A stretch of DNA of 64,000 nt, from assembly GCF_026262505.1 (NCBI RefSeq), contig NC_067203.1, positions 22,611,411 through 22,675,410 of the forward strand, read 5' to 3'. Of the stretch, positions 1 to 9,640 are shown piece after piece (the first letter of the stretch is position 1; each line of letters opens with the position of its first letter). This stretch comes from Trichomonas vaginalis G3 (lineage: Eukaryota; Parabasalia; Trichomonadida; Trichomonadidae). The notes below the pieces were generated by a model that was not told the DNA's origin, ran no database searches, and was given only the letters and a program-made list of their open reading frames with translations. The position numbers were made by a program, and so were the translations under genes.

Positions 1-624
1 TAGCATCTGAGTCGAAAACATTTTCATATGTTCATTAGGGTTTTCGACTTCATAAAAGTCCGGGTGTACTGGATATTCTGCAGGCTGATTTAACATCCTC
101 ATAAATCTATACCATGCCAAGTTGTTATATTTTGTAGAAATATAAACGTTTTTCCAAGGTCTTCTATTCTTATTGATTTTAACAGTTGCATTTTTCCTGT
201 CATATATAATATCGAGATGGTACTCTCCCTCGTCAATGTTATACTGGTTTGCATATTCGATATAGATGTCGTTTATTTTTTCTTGAAAAGCTTGAAGAGT
301 TGTTTCTAAGTTTACAAGCAAATTCACTTGTAAAAGTTTTCCCCGTTCAAATTTCTCATACGTACGTTTTTCTTTGTTATAGTATCGAACTTCAAAACCG
401 ACTGTAAATGGGAAACCATGTATGGCTTCTGAAATGAACTTCATTCTACGAAAGCCAATAGCTTTTGTGACAGATGGGTCTCTTAACCATCTTAACGGGT
501 AGTCAAAACGATAGCCTTCATGCTTTACGGTCTCTGTCTCAAACTTTTGACCGACATTCGTAAAAAGTTCATCTAATGGTTTAGTTGTAGCAACTCTTGA
601 ATTTTCTTTTTCTATTGAAAGCAT
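1..624 (-). CDS. Element A: structural-like paralog family member (runs off window)
   Basis: This minus-strand frame starts at the ATG at 622-624 and stays open to the window edge. Its first part contains TKPLDELFTN and RFDYPLRWL, which recur at 4923 in A and at the 30917 end in B, so this is a three-member paralog family. It is divergent from the fibre-like gene, with only 18 bp between the two starts. The pairing is conserved in B, which suggests a virion role such as a minor capsid or fibre-base protein. That role is inference, because I do not recognise the family. Confidence 0.7.
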   Translation of the reverse strand, partial: MLSIEKENSRVATTKPLDELFTNVGQKFETETVKHEGYRFDYPLRWLRDPSVTKAIGFRRMKFISEAIHGFPFTVGFEVRYYNKEKRTYEKFERGKLLQVNLLVNLETTLQAFQEKINDIYIEYANQYNIDEGEYHLDIIYDRKNATVKINKNRRPWKNVYISTKYNNLAWYRFMRMLNQPAEYPVHPDFYEVENPNEHMKMFSTQML

Positions 625-642
625 ATTTTATCTAGAATAAAA

Positions 643-2639
643 ATGTCAAATGAAACAGCGTCTATGAGAGAAATACAACACAACCGACAACTCATTATAC
701 AAGCTCTAAATAAGAACACAACAAACTTTTCAAACTATTCTAAGATATCTGAGTCATTGAAAGAAGGAAACTTAAAACTGACTTTAAACCCAATGACAGA
801 TGAGTTTCTGTTTCAAGACAATAAGAACCATACTGTTTGTATAAATCCAACAAAAGGAACTTTAAACGAGAAACCTATATCTGAACTTCTTTTGAAAGCA
901 GATGTTGACAACAAAGCAGACAAAACATATGTAGACGATGCAATAGCAAAAGAAGAAGAAAGAGCTGACAAAGCTTATGCAACAAAAGAACATACTCATC
1001 CTGAACTAGCAGACAAAACATATGTTGACAATAAAATGTCAAGTGAAGTGACAAGAGCTGAAAACGAATATTCTAAAAAGACTCATACACATACCATTGC
1101 AAATATTGCAAACTTACAAGAAACCTTAAACAGGAAAAGTGCCGTTGGACATACACATACCATTGCAAATATTACAAACTTACAACTAACTTTAAACAGG
1201 AAAAGTGACGTTGGACATACACATACCATTGCAAATATTGCAAACTTACAAGAAACCTTAAACAGGAAAAGTGCCGTTGGACATACACATACCATTGCAA
1301 ATATTGCAAACTTACAAGAAACCTTAAACAGGAAAAGTGCCGTTGGACATACACATACCATTGCAAATATTGCAAACTTACAACTAACTTTAAACAGGAA
1401 AAGTGACGTTGGACATACACATACCATTGCAAATATTGCAAACTTACAAGAAACCTTAAACAGGAAAAGTGACGTTGGACATACACATACCATTGCAAAT
1501 ATTGCAAACTTACAAGAAACCTTAAACAGGAAAAGTGCCGTTGGACATACACATACATCTTCTGAAATAACAGACTTAAACGTTAGCCTTGAAAATAAAG
1601 CAGATAAAACATATGTCAATGAAATATACCAAAGTTTAGTTGGAACAAAAAATATTGAAACTATTGTTGGTGACTTTTCTTTCAATGAAGAAAACAAATA
1701 TTTTAGATGGCAGTTTGTACATTCCTTAAAAATGGTATACGGTATAAACTCATTCCGAAAAATAACAATGAAATGTATGTAAGCTATAAAAAGAACGATG
1801 GTACACAAGTTAAAGTTCCATTAGACAACAACTGCTACTTAAACTTATATGGAGACGAACAAAAGAAATATTTCCGAGTTTATGAAATGACAGATATGAC
1901 ATTGCCTGACCCAGCTCCAGCACCATACTATTATGACTATGGAGATGACAACAGAACACCACATGTAGATGAACAAAAGCTAACATTATATTTAGATTTT
2001 TATAGATATAAAAGATATAATGCAATAGAAAAAACGAGAATAGTATACTATTATATAGATGACAGAAATAAATATTATAGTCAAGATTTTACCTACCCTG
2101 AAAACATAAGATTATATTATAAAAAATATTCTGACACAAACCAGAAGAAACCTGAAATAGTTGCACTATATTTTAAGTTCAAAAGAGACAATCCTGTAAT
2201 GTCTCATATGTTTGATTTAATGAACCAGTAGGTTCTATTTATACATCTATGGAAGCAAGAGGTCCTCAAGTAATGTTTGGTGTTGGTGCATGGGAACAAA
2301 TAGTCGACAGGTTTTTGTATTGTGCAAACTCTTCAAAGGAAACAGGTGGAAGTAAAACGATTTCAGGTGAAAATTTACCTGCACAAGTCACTACATAGAT
2401 TTAAGTACATCTCAAGCAGGTTGGCATAAGCATAGATATTGGGATTGGTCAGGAATGACAAAGGTAAAGGATATGATGTTAAAGACGACGTTAAGTTTGC
2501 TATAAATTGTTACTGGAGTGACACTCAGGGAGAAGGAAACCATACACATTTCGTTTCAGGATATACGCAAACAACGGGACAAAGTAAAGACTACATGCCA
2601 CCTTACATGACAGTTTACGCATGGTATAGAATTGCTTAG
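643..2639 (+). pseudogene. Element A: phage-type fibre gene remnant
   Basis: The first segment starts at ATG 643 with a coiled, charged N-terminal part. It then has seven copies of a 22-residue unit built on GHTHT...NLQ.TLNRKS. Spaced GHTH motifs of this kind are typical of bacteriophage tail fibres. The far 3' segment, near 2530-2639, carries THFVSGYTQTTG and PPYMTVYAWYRIA, which resemble the tip of phage tail-collar domains (established for that family). The gene is broken in this copy. In a capsid-bearing element its likely role was host attachment. A shorter-repeat copy lies at 30936-32671. Confidence 0.75.
1094..1555 (+). repeat. 66-bp in-frame tandem repeat in fibre gene, 7 copies
   Basis: The unit begins CCATTGCAAATATT and recurs at 1094, 1160, 1226, 1292, 1358, 1424 and 1490, always exactly 66 bp apart, so the frame is kept. 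Units differ in a few bases: NLQET versus NLQLT, and RKSAV versus RKSDV. Variants are shuffled along the array, as expected from unequal exchange. Element B has far fewer copies. Confidence 0.95.
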
Positions 2640-3593
2640 TCGTCATTTTCAACTTCTTTAGCATATTCGTCAGGAGTTGTCTTATATTTGTTAGGAACTG
2701 TCTTTGAAAGTATACCACCTTGAACTTTGACAAGTTTGAAACGAGGTCTGACAATAGTAGTTTTATCTTCTGCTTGCAGTCTGTACATTTTGCCATGTTT
2801 GCCTAAAACTTCATAATATTCTCTTGTATACTTTCTTCTATTTTTACGAACACGAACGTGAGTACCTGTCGAGTTCCCATTGTTGTCATAGTCAATAGTA
2901 TTTTCATATGGGTCGCGTTTAGGTATTTCTATTTTTACTTTGTCACCTTTCTGAAGTTTGAAGCCCGGCATTCTTTCTTGTTTGTCTCTTTTGACTAAAT
3001 TATTAAATATATAGTCTTTCTCTAAGTCAGGGTTGTTTTTCATTTCTTCGGGGAGTGGTTTCCCAAACCTTTTTGTTTACGGTTATTGTAAATATTTAAA
3101 ACTTGTCTCATCTTTGCCTGGGAGAAGTGTCTATATTTGTCGTCATATGACATTTCATTTGCTTCACCACCTTGTGGTTGGTTTAAGTCTCTTAACATTT
3201 TTATACATCCGTCAATGACACCAAGAGCAGAATGGTTTTGGTCGACAATGAAATATTGGTTTACATTTTTTGAACGCAGATAGTTTTTTACATCGTCTGA
3301 TTTGAAAGAACTTTCACAGTCAGATGTCAGTTTTGTTGGATGGTATTTGTCAACAAATATTGTCAAAGCTGCTAAGATATCTAAATATTTTTGGACTGTA
3401 ATGGTATGGCTTCACAGTATCTTGTGTTTTGACCGACAAATATTAGCCAGTATGGTGGTCCATCTTCTCTATACCTCGGAATGTTTTCCAAGATATCCAT
3501 AAACCAAGCATTTGGTGTTGAACTAAAGATTTTTACCATGAGTGCTTTCTTTGTCGCTTTAGAAACATAGGGGTCCTTGTTTGGATTCGTCAT
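2636..3593 (-). pseudogene. Element A: retroviral-type (rve) integrase remnant
   Basis: Segments on the minus strand match the open 319-residue integrase of element B almost residue for residue. They include FMDILENIPR near the N-terminus, TSDCESSFKSDD at the second catalytic aspartate, and the basic SH3-like C-terminal part with RVRKNRRKYTREYYEV. Integrases of this family insert Maverick/Polinton elements with a 5-6 bp target duplication. It lies tail-to-tail with the fibre gene, the two ends overlapping by a few bases. This copy is broken. Confidence 0.85.
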
Positions 3594-3610
3594 TTTTTAA
3601 CCCATAAGAA

Positions 3611-4011
3611 ATGGGTTTATTTGGCGCGTTAGCAGGAGTTGCATCTAGATTTTTGCCCGCAGTGGGAACAATAGCCAGAGGTGTATTTGGAGTTGGAAGG
3701 AAGATTTTGAGTACATTAGGTATACTTAAAGAGAAAGCACAACCTATTATACAAACTGTACAGAAAGGTTGGATGTAGCACGAGATGCAACAAATCTTAT
3801 TCCAAATCCTGAAACAAGAGGAAAAGTTCAAGGATGGATGGACAATGTAGGAAGACAAGCAGGAAACTATTATAACAAAGCAAATGACTACTATAACCAA
3901 GCAGGACACTATATGGACCAAGGTGAAAGATTCTTTAACAGAGGATATAACCATGCACAACAGTGGGTAAACAATAACCAACCTCAACCGCCTCAAACGT
4001 GGGGAATGTAA
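3611..4011 (+). pseudogene. Element A: amphipathic pVI-like minor capsid protein remnant
   Basis: Starts at ATG 3611, 18 bp from the divergent integrase start. The N-terminus is a hydrophobic, glycine-rich amphipathic stretch (MGLFGALAGVASRFLPAVG). A Y/N/Q-rich region follows, with NYYNKANDYYNQAGHYMDQG, ending in proline/glutamine-rich residues. Amphipathic N-termini of this type are typical of adenovirus pVI-like membrane-active cement proteins in Polinton-like elements, so the role is inferred by analogy. The copy is not continuous. The B homologue is 33645-34046. Confidence 0.6.
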
Positions 4012-4030
4012 AGTTTTTTATTGAGATGAA

Positions 4031-4198
4031 ATGAACAATACAGCATTGAGACAAATGGGTTCAAGATGGATTTGTCGACTTCCAGCAGTTACACAACGTG
4101 TTTGTCAAGTTCTTCCTATACCTCAGGAAGTTTTAGACCGACTTAAAAACAACAACAACCAGTTGAAAACAAACAAACTAAAATTTTTACTGAGATGA
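4031..4198 (+). CDS. Element A: small hypothetical protein, 55 aa
   Basis: Opens at MNNTALRQMGSRWICRLPA and ends one base before the next ATG at 4200. Its N-terminal 20 residues are conserved in B (34066-34230), while the C-terminal half differs completely. Conservation of start, position and N-terminus between the two copies supports a real gene. No family recognised. Confidence 0.55.
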   Translation: MNNTALRQMGSRWICRLPAVTQRVCQVLPIPQEVLDRLKNNNNQLKTNKLKFLLR

Positions 4199-4199
4199 A

Positions 4200-4784
4200 A
4201 TGACCGAAGAAGTTGAAACGGTAGATTTGACACCACAAACAAAAAGTTCAGAACCATTGTCAAAACCTGTCAAAGAACTTACAGATGAAGAGAAAAATTC
4301 AATAATAGAAAGTGCCAGGTCTGGAAATACAAACCCTAACTACAAAGTCACTTTTCATAAAAATGGAACGGCTAGTATCTCAAAAAAGAAACAGACTCTC
4401 ACAAATAAAATATTGAAGTCTGAAGGAGCTTTCGAGACAACAGATGGAAAAGTTTACTTCACTGACCAACAGTTCATTATAGAACATCTCATTGACTTAG
4501 AGTCGAAATATTCTAAACTTTACAACAAACACAAAAAGTTGAAAGGAAAACAAAAACAAATGGCATATGATATTTATGAAGATGTTGACGACACAACTAT
4601 TCCTGCAGGTGAGGTAAAGTCAGCGGAACCGAAAAGTGACGAAAAACCGATAGAAGAAGAAAAACCAAAAACTGAAGATAAACCAAAACCAAAGTTTAGT
4701 TTCCAAACTAAACCAAGTCAACCTTCATTAGCTGGTATGGGTTGGCGTCAAAGACTTATGGCTTCAGGCGGTTATGTAAAGTAA
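4200..4784 (+). CDS. Element A: hypothetical charged protein, 194 aa
   Basis: Starts at ATG 4200 with MTEEVETVDLTPQTK. It has a central region with a likely short coiled coil (EHLIDLESKYSKLYNKHKKLKGKQK), an acidic/lysine-rich linker of EEEKPK type, and a conserved tail ending LMASGGYVK. The B copy (34250-34810) is very similar. It follows the pVI-like gene in both elements. The composition would fit a virion or scaffold accessory protein, but no domain is recognised. Confidence 0.7.
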   Translation: MTEEVETVDLTPQTKSSEPLSKPVKELTDEEKNSIIESARSGNTNPNYKVTFHKNGTASISKKKQTLTNKILKSEGAFETTDGKVYFTDQQFIIEHLIDLESKYSKLYNKHKKLKGKQKQMAYDIYEDVDDTTIPAGEVKSAEPKSDEKPIEEEKPKTEDKPKPKFSFQTKPSQPSLAGMGWRQRLMASGGYVK

Positions 4785-4922
4785 AGAGAAAAAAAATATT
4801 TTTTTATTTTTATTTGAAATGTACGCTGAGTTTGTTGGAGAAGACCGTCAGACAACATGTTTGTTAGATGAGAAATATGAAGTAAAAACGTTTTTTAAAC
4901 CATATATTTTTACATATATTAA

Positions 4923-5783
4923 ATGCTTCAGGTTGAAAAACAAAGAACAAAAGTAGCAGATACAAAACCGTTAGACTATATCTTTACAAATGCTGGTATG
5001 ACTATTTCAGATGAAGAAATTTCATCCCGAACATACAGGTTTGACTATCCAGTTCGTTGGCTTCAAAGTCCTTCAGATGCAAAGGCAATAGGATTTAGAA
5101 GAGTTTTGTTTTCAAATAGAACTAACGCGTTTATGTTCGCAGTATATTTTCATGGGCAGTATAAAGGTTCTGATGGTCTTATAGACAAATTTGATGAAAT
5201 GAGGATCTTTACAGTTCGTTCAGACGAAAGTCTTGAGAAAACTCTAAATGACTTTCAAACTCAAATGAACAAATACTATTGGGAATTTCAAGAAAAATAC
5301 GACTCTTTACTAAATGGAACACTTATATCTGAAACTAGAATATGACAAGATGAACTCCACCGTTTCATTTCAAAAGATTGAAATTAACCCTCCAAGAGAT
5401 ACAGAGTTTTTATTTTGGCAAGTAGACAAACGTTCTTGGGCACAATTTCTTCGGTTACTAAACCAGAACGAACCATTACCACCAGATGGTCCATTTAAAT
5501 TTATACTTCCACCAGCAGATTTGACAGTTTATAGAACGTGTTTGACCCTCAAAATGTTATGTGTCATGCAAGTTTCAGTTCAAGCAACAATAGTTTTCTA
5601 TGTATCGGTAAGGACTTTTATGACTTTGCTTCTAAATTCTACGAACCACCTAGTAACAGTTTCTCTGACTTTCAAGTTTGGTTCACAACAAATGGTGTGC
5701 AGCATATAATACCATTGTACTATGACTTTTATCTCGAATTGTCTTTCATATACAACTACGGAAAAGTGCTGAAAAAGTATTGA
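4923..5783 (+). pseudogene. Element A: second copy of the TKPLD structural-like family
   Basis: Starts at ATG 4923 after an AT-rich leader, with MLQVEKQRTKVADTKPLDYIF and RFDYPVRWLQ. It is clearly paralogous to the minus-strand frame at 1-624 and to the B gene at 30109-30917. Later segments share the pattern of the B gene's C-terminal part (phenylalanine-rich, F..FKFG/FQVWF). Element B has no counterpart at this position, so this is a duplication specific to A or lost from B. Not continuous in this copy. Confidence 0.65.
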
Positions 5784-5785
5784 AA

Positions 5786-6345
5786 AATATATTTTAGGTG
5801 AAGTGGTGAGATCTCACCTCTTTTTTCACCTGTTTTTTCACCCGTTGAATTTTCATGAATTTCCTTAAGATAGAAAAAAAGTGAGTTAAAATGAGATGTT
5901 TACTGAGGGGTCCTCGGTCCTCGGTCCCTCGTCAACTAACATCTTTTTGAAAATGGTGACAACATGACATTTTGACAACAGTCGGGAAAATGTCAAGACT
6001 TCTTCATCGTAACGAGTGTAAATGAACCAAAAATATATTTTAGGTGAAGAGGTGAGATCTCACCTGTTTTCTCACCTAATTTTTCACCCGTTGAATTTTG
6101 TATAAAAACCAACCGCCGGAATTCCGGCGGTTGCTATATTCTTCACAAAATGCTTGTTTTGAGGTCGAGCCACTTTTGGCTCCACCTGTTTTTTCAACCA
6201 AAACTCTTGAGTTTTGTTCTGAATTCGGCAAAAATATATTTTAGGTGAAGAGGTGAGATCTCACCTCTTTTTTCACCTGTTTTTTCACCCGTTGAATTTT
6301 CATGAATTTTCCCGAAATAAAATAAAAAGTTGGTTTTTTAAAAAA
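5786..6345. repeat. Palindromic repeat block upstream of the first KilA-N gene
   Basis: Three repeat starts of the form AAAAATATATTTTAGGTGAA (about 5786, 6030 and 6230) are each followed by the perfect 14-bp palindrome GGTGAGATCTCACC and then TTTTTTCACC-type half sites. At 6110-6133 lies a 24-bp perfect palindrome centred on GGAATTCC. It is embedded in an inverted copy of about 64 bp of the KilA-N gene at 6377. A GGTCCTCGGTCC segment near 5930 recurs at about 7110 and 7350, and inverted near 9590. Confidence 0.85.
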
Positions 6346-6356
6346 AATATTTTTTA

Positions 6357-6375
6357 TTTTGTATGTAAGAACAGA
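6357..6375 (+). promoter_or_regulatory. Shared leader motif of the KilA-N genes, copy 1
   Basis: TTTTGTATGTAAGAACAGA directly precedes the ATG at 6377 and follows an AAAAAATATTTTTTA stretch. The same leader stands before the other two KilA-N-type genes of element A, at 10244-10263 and 10947-10965. A shorter version (TTATTGTAAGAAC) precedes the gene at 8105. This suggests a common element-encoded promoter or leader; its function is inferred. Confidence 0.6.
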
Positions 6376-6376
6376 A

Positions 6377-7038
6377 ATGTCAGTCGAAGCAAAAACGTTC
6401 ACGAACAAATCTAATGGCGAAACATTCACAAAAGGCACTTACAACGGTATTGAAGTCTTACGTAGAGACAAGGATGGTTATATAAATGTAACAAATATGT
6501 GTCAGCAGTTTAGGAAAGACTTTAGAAAGTTGTTGGAAAATAAGTCCTGGGAAGAGTATTATAAGGCATTTTGTGAAGAATATAGCAACCGCCGGAATTC
6601 CGGCGGTTGGTTTTTATACAAAATTCATGCAGGAATTCCAGATGAAATCAAACAGGTTAGAGGAACGTATGTAGACCCAAGACTTATAAACTATATAGCA
6701 ATGTGGGCTTCTCCAAAATATTGCATAGCAGTTGGAAAAATTATGGACTCCATAGACAAGAAAGTTCATGAGAAATTAGATGAAGAAGAACTCGAAGATA
6801 CAGTAGAGAATGCTAACCTTTGTTCGAACAAGAAGTTAGAAAAATGCATGAAAAACAAATAGAACATGAACATGAGATGTGTTATGGTTATAAAGATTCT
6901 CCATACGAACTAGACCAATGGGAACAAGAAGATTTAAAGAGAGAATTTAGAGAATATGAACTCGCTAAGATAGCATTTGAAGCTGCAGAAAAGAAGTTAA
7001 AAGTTTGGGGTCGTTTTGTACAAAAATATTGTGAGTAA
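6377..7038 (+). pseudogene. Element A: KilA-N domain gene 1
   Basis: The start is the ATG at 6377, just after the shared leader. Family signatures are GTYNGIEVLRRDKDGYINVTNMC near the N-terminus and RGTYVDPRLINYIAMWASPKY in the second half, the typical KilA-N pattern of a DNA-binding domain found in viruses and phages. A charged coiled-coil-like tail follows. Between the two signature parts, residues NRRNSGGW are encoded by a 24-bp perfect palindrome (6586-6609). Inverted copies of this segment lie outside the gene at 6110, 7251 and 7937. The full region is not one continuous frame. Confidence 0.8.
6586..6609. repeat. 24-bp GC-rich palindrome inside KilA-N coding sequence
   Basis: A perfect palindrome, CAACCGCC/GGAATTCC/GGCGGTTG, within AT-rich coding DNA. 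With its flanks (about 20 bp each side) it is repeated in inverted orientation at 6110-6133, 7251-7274 and 7937-7960. Confidence 0.95.
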
Positions 7039-8104
7039 ATGAACCATTTATTTTTATTGAATTCGGCAAAAATATATTTTAGGGTAGATGGTTTTTAGGT
7101 GTCACCAGGTCCCTCGGTTAAACGAACTTCTCTGAAAAAGTGTGACAACATGACATTTTGACAACAACACAGGAAATAAACTTCTTCGTATATGTTTTGT
7201 CAAGACTTCTTCGTAAATGTTTTGTCACCCGTTGAATTTTGTATAAAAAGCAACCGCCGGAATTCCGGCGGTTGGTATATTCTTCACAAAATGCTTGTTT
7301 TGTCAAGACTTCATCGTATATGTTTTGAAGAACTGAAGGTGTCACCAGGTCCCTCGGTCCCTCGGTCATTTTAACTTCTCTGAAAAAGTGTGACAACATG
7401 ACATTTTGACAACAGTCCAGGAAATAAACTTCTTCTTCGTAAATGTTTTGTCATGACTTCTTCGTAAATGTTTTGTCAAGACTTCTTCGTAAATGTTTTG
7501 TCAAGGTTTCATCGTAAATGTTTTGTCAAGACTTCTTCGTATATGTTTTTGTCAAGGTTTCATCGTATATGTTTTGTCAAGGTTTCATCGTATATGTTTT
7601 GTCAAGGTTTCATCGTAAATGTTTTGTCAAGACTTCTTCATCGTAATGAGCGTAAAGGACCCAAAAATAAAGTTTAGGTGAAGAGGTGCGATCTCACCTC
7701 CTTTTTCACCTGTTTTTTCACCTGTTGAATTTTCATGACTTCTTCTTCGTAAATGTTTTGTCAAGGTTTCATCGTACATGTTTTGTCAAGGTTTCTTCGT
7801 ATATGTTTTGTCAAGGTTTCATCGTACATGTTTTGTCATGACTTCATCGTATATGTTTTGTCAAGGTTTCATCGTACATGTTTTGTCATGACTTCATCGT
7901 ATATGTTTTGTCACCCGTTGAATTTTGTATAAAAAGCAACCGCCGGAATTCCGGCGGTTGGTATATTCTTCACAAAATGCTTGTTTTGAGGTCGAGCCAC
8001 TTTTGGCTCCACCGTATTTTTCAACCAAAACTCATGAATTTTCCCGAAATAAAAAATAAAGTTAGTTTTTTTAAAAAAATATTTTTTATTTTTATTGTAA
8101 GAAC
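7039..8104. repeat. 25-bp tandem repeat arrays and palindromes between KilA-N gene 1 and the 8105 gene
   Basis: Two arrays of a 25-bp unit of the form CTTCTTCGTAAATGTTTTGT plus 5 variable bases run at about 7436-7645 (about eight copies) and 7737-7915 (about seven copies). The variants are TTCTTCGTA or TTCATCGTA, and AAATG, TATATG or TACATG. Inverted copies of the KilA-N palindrome segment lie at 7251 and 7937. A GGTG(C)GATCTCACC operator-like palindrome sits near 7687. No gene is supported here; short open frames are by-products of the repeats. Confidence 0.85.
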
Positions 8105-9019
8105 ATGTTAGCAACAACAGCACCAAACTCGTTAGTCATGAACCCAACTTCAATGTTAGTAGAGATGAAAAGCTTCATTCCTTCTTCATATACTTTCGAA
8201 ACAGAAATCCAGAAGATAAAGCAGGAACTTCTCCAAGGAGATTTAGATTGCACTGCAAAAGATGAAACAAATGAAGAATATCTTTATGAAATGCAGGATA
8301 TTATTGACCATCTACCTAAACTTCCTGAAATACAACAACAAAAGCTCACTATTCCTGAATTCGATGAAATAGAAGTCAGACCAACCGACTCGGTAGAAAT
8401 AAAGAAGTTCATACGAAAGGTAAACTATGAGTTTCTTGGATTTCATTGCAACCACAAAGTCATGGACAAAGACTGCGACATGGTATATAAGAACATCTCT
8501 GACATATATAAATCTGAAGAATTTAAGACCTACGACAACTTTGTTTCGTTAGTTGCTGAATGTGTATGGCAGATAAGAGATAAAGATAGAAGATGTAAAA
8601 TATGGAACGAACAAATAAAACCCGCAACTTTTGAGTTAAAGAAAACCATTGACGCTATAGTTGTACTTGCAGGTCAAATTTCAATGTACAATGCTAAAAT
8701 GAACCCACAATGTTCTAAATGTAAAGCAGCAATGAGGAAATATAACTACTCCGTCAAAGAGATAGAACGTATGCGAAACGACTATGCAGACTTAAAGACA
8801 GAAGCAGAGAAGCCAGCAGAAGATAAAATGGACATATTGGCATTTCTAAACAAAAACTATCCAACTGCTGACGATTTCCTTCTTTCAGATGTCAAGAAGA
8901 AATATAAAGATACATTCAATATTGTGAAAACTTTTGACATACTGACAGAAGAAATAGAAGCCACAAAATTGTTTAGAATTTCAAATATACATCGTACAAT
9001 TCATGTAAAACGCTTATAA
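8105..9019 (+). CDS. Element A: cassette gene of unknown function, 304 aa
   Basis: Starts at ATG 8105 after a TTTTATTGTAAGAAC leader and is open for 304 codons. No domain recognised with confidence. There is a CSKCKAAMRKYN motif that could bind metal, and a charged helical second half (EIERMRNDYADLK; TADDFLLSDVKKKYKDTF). The homologue in B (35219-36160) is over 85% similar by eye but lies on the opposite strand. In both elements the gene is enclosed by inverted repeats, so the whole unit seems to have inverted or moved. The good reading frame suggests selection until recently. Confidence 0.75.
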   Translation: MLATTAPNSLVMNPTSMLVEMKSFIPSSYTFETEIQKIKQELLQGDLDCTAKDETNEEYLYEMQDIIDHLPKLPEIQQQKLTIPEFDEIEVRPTDSVEIKKFIRKVNYEFLGFHCNHKVMDKDCDMVYKNISDIYKSEEFKTYDNFVSLVAECVWQIRDKDRRCKIWNEQIKPATFELKKTIDAIVVLAGQISMYNAKMNPQCSKCKAAMRKYNYSVKEIERMRNDYADLKTEAEKPAEDKMDILAFLNKNYPTADDFLLSDVKKKYKDTFNIVKTFDILTEEIEATKLFRISNIHRTIHVKRL

Positions 9020-9640
9020 AAAAAAGAGGTGAAAAAACAGGTGAAAAAACAGGTGAGATCGCACCTCTTCACCTAAAATATATTTTTGGTTCATTTACGC
9101 TCATTTCGATGAAGTCTTGACAAAACATGTACGATGAAGTCTTGACAAAACATTTACGAAGAAGTCATGAAAATTCAAGAGGTGAGAAAACAGGTGAAAA
9201 AACAGGTGAGATCTCACCTCTTCACCTAAAATATATTTTTGTCTGATTTACGCTCATGTTTGACAAAACATTTACACTCATTTCGATGAAATCATGACAA
9301 AACATATACGAAGAAGTCTTGACAAAACATGTACGAAGAAGTTTTGACAAAACATGTACGATGAAATCATGAAAATTCAAGAGGTGAGAAAACAGGTGAG
9401 AAAACGGGTGAGATCTCACCTCTTCACCTAAAATATATTTTTGGTTCATTTACACTCATTACGATGAAATCATGACAAAACATATACACTCATTTCGATG
9501 AAGTTTTGACAAAACATATACGAAGAAGTTTATTTCCTGTGTTGTTGTCAAAATGTCATGTTGTCACCATTTTCAAAAAGATGTTAGTTGACCGAGGGAC
9601 CGAGGGACCTGGTGACACCTAAAAACCATCTACCCTAAAA
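9020..9640. repeat. Inverted-orientation repeat block after the cassette gene
   Basis: Contains reverse-complement copies of the motifs found at 5786-7700: GGTGAGATC(T/G)CACC palindromes near 9050, 9205 and 9410, followed by CACCTAAAATATATTTTT. It also has 25-bp units in reverse (CGAAGAAGTCTTGACAAAAC type) and a reverse copy of the CGAGGGACCGAGGGACC segment near 9590. With 5786-7700 it forms a large imperfect inverted repeat around the 8105 gene. No gene seen. Confidence 0.85.

Noticed and set aside
1083-1808. Long minus-strand open frame with VCVCPTALFLFKVSC repeats
   Set aside because: It is the antisense shadow of the 66-bp fibre repeat, which is open on both strands because of its composition.
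7436-7915. CRISPR-like look of the 25-bp arrays
   Set aside because: Units follow one another directly with no unique spacers; this is eukaryotic element DNA.
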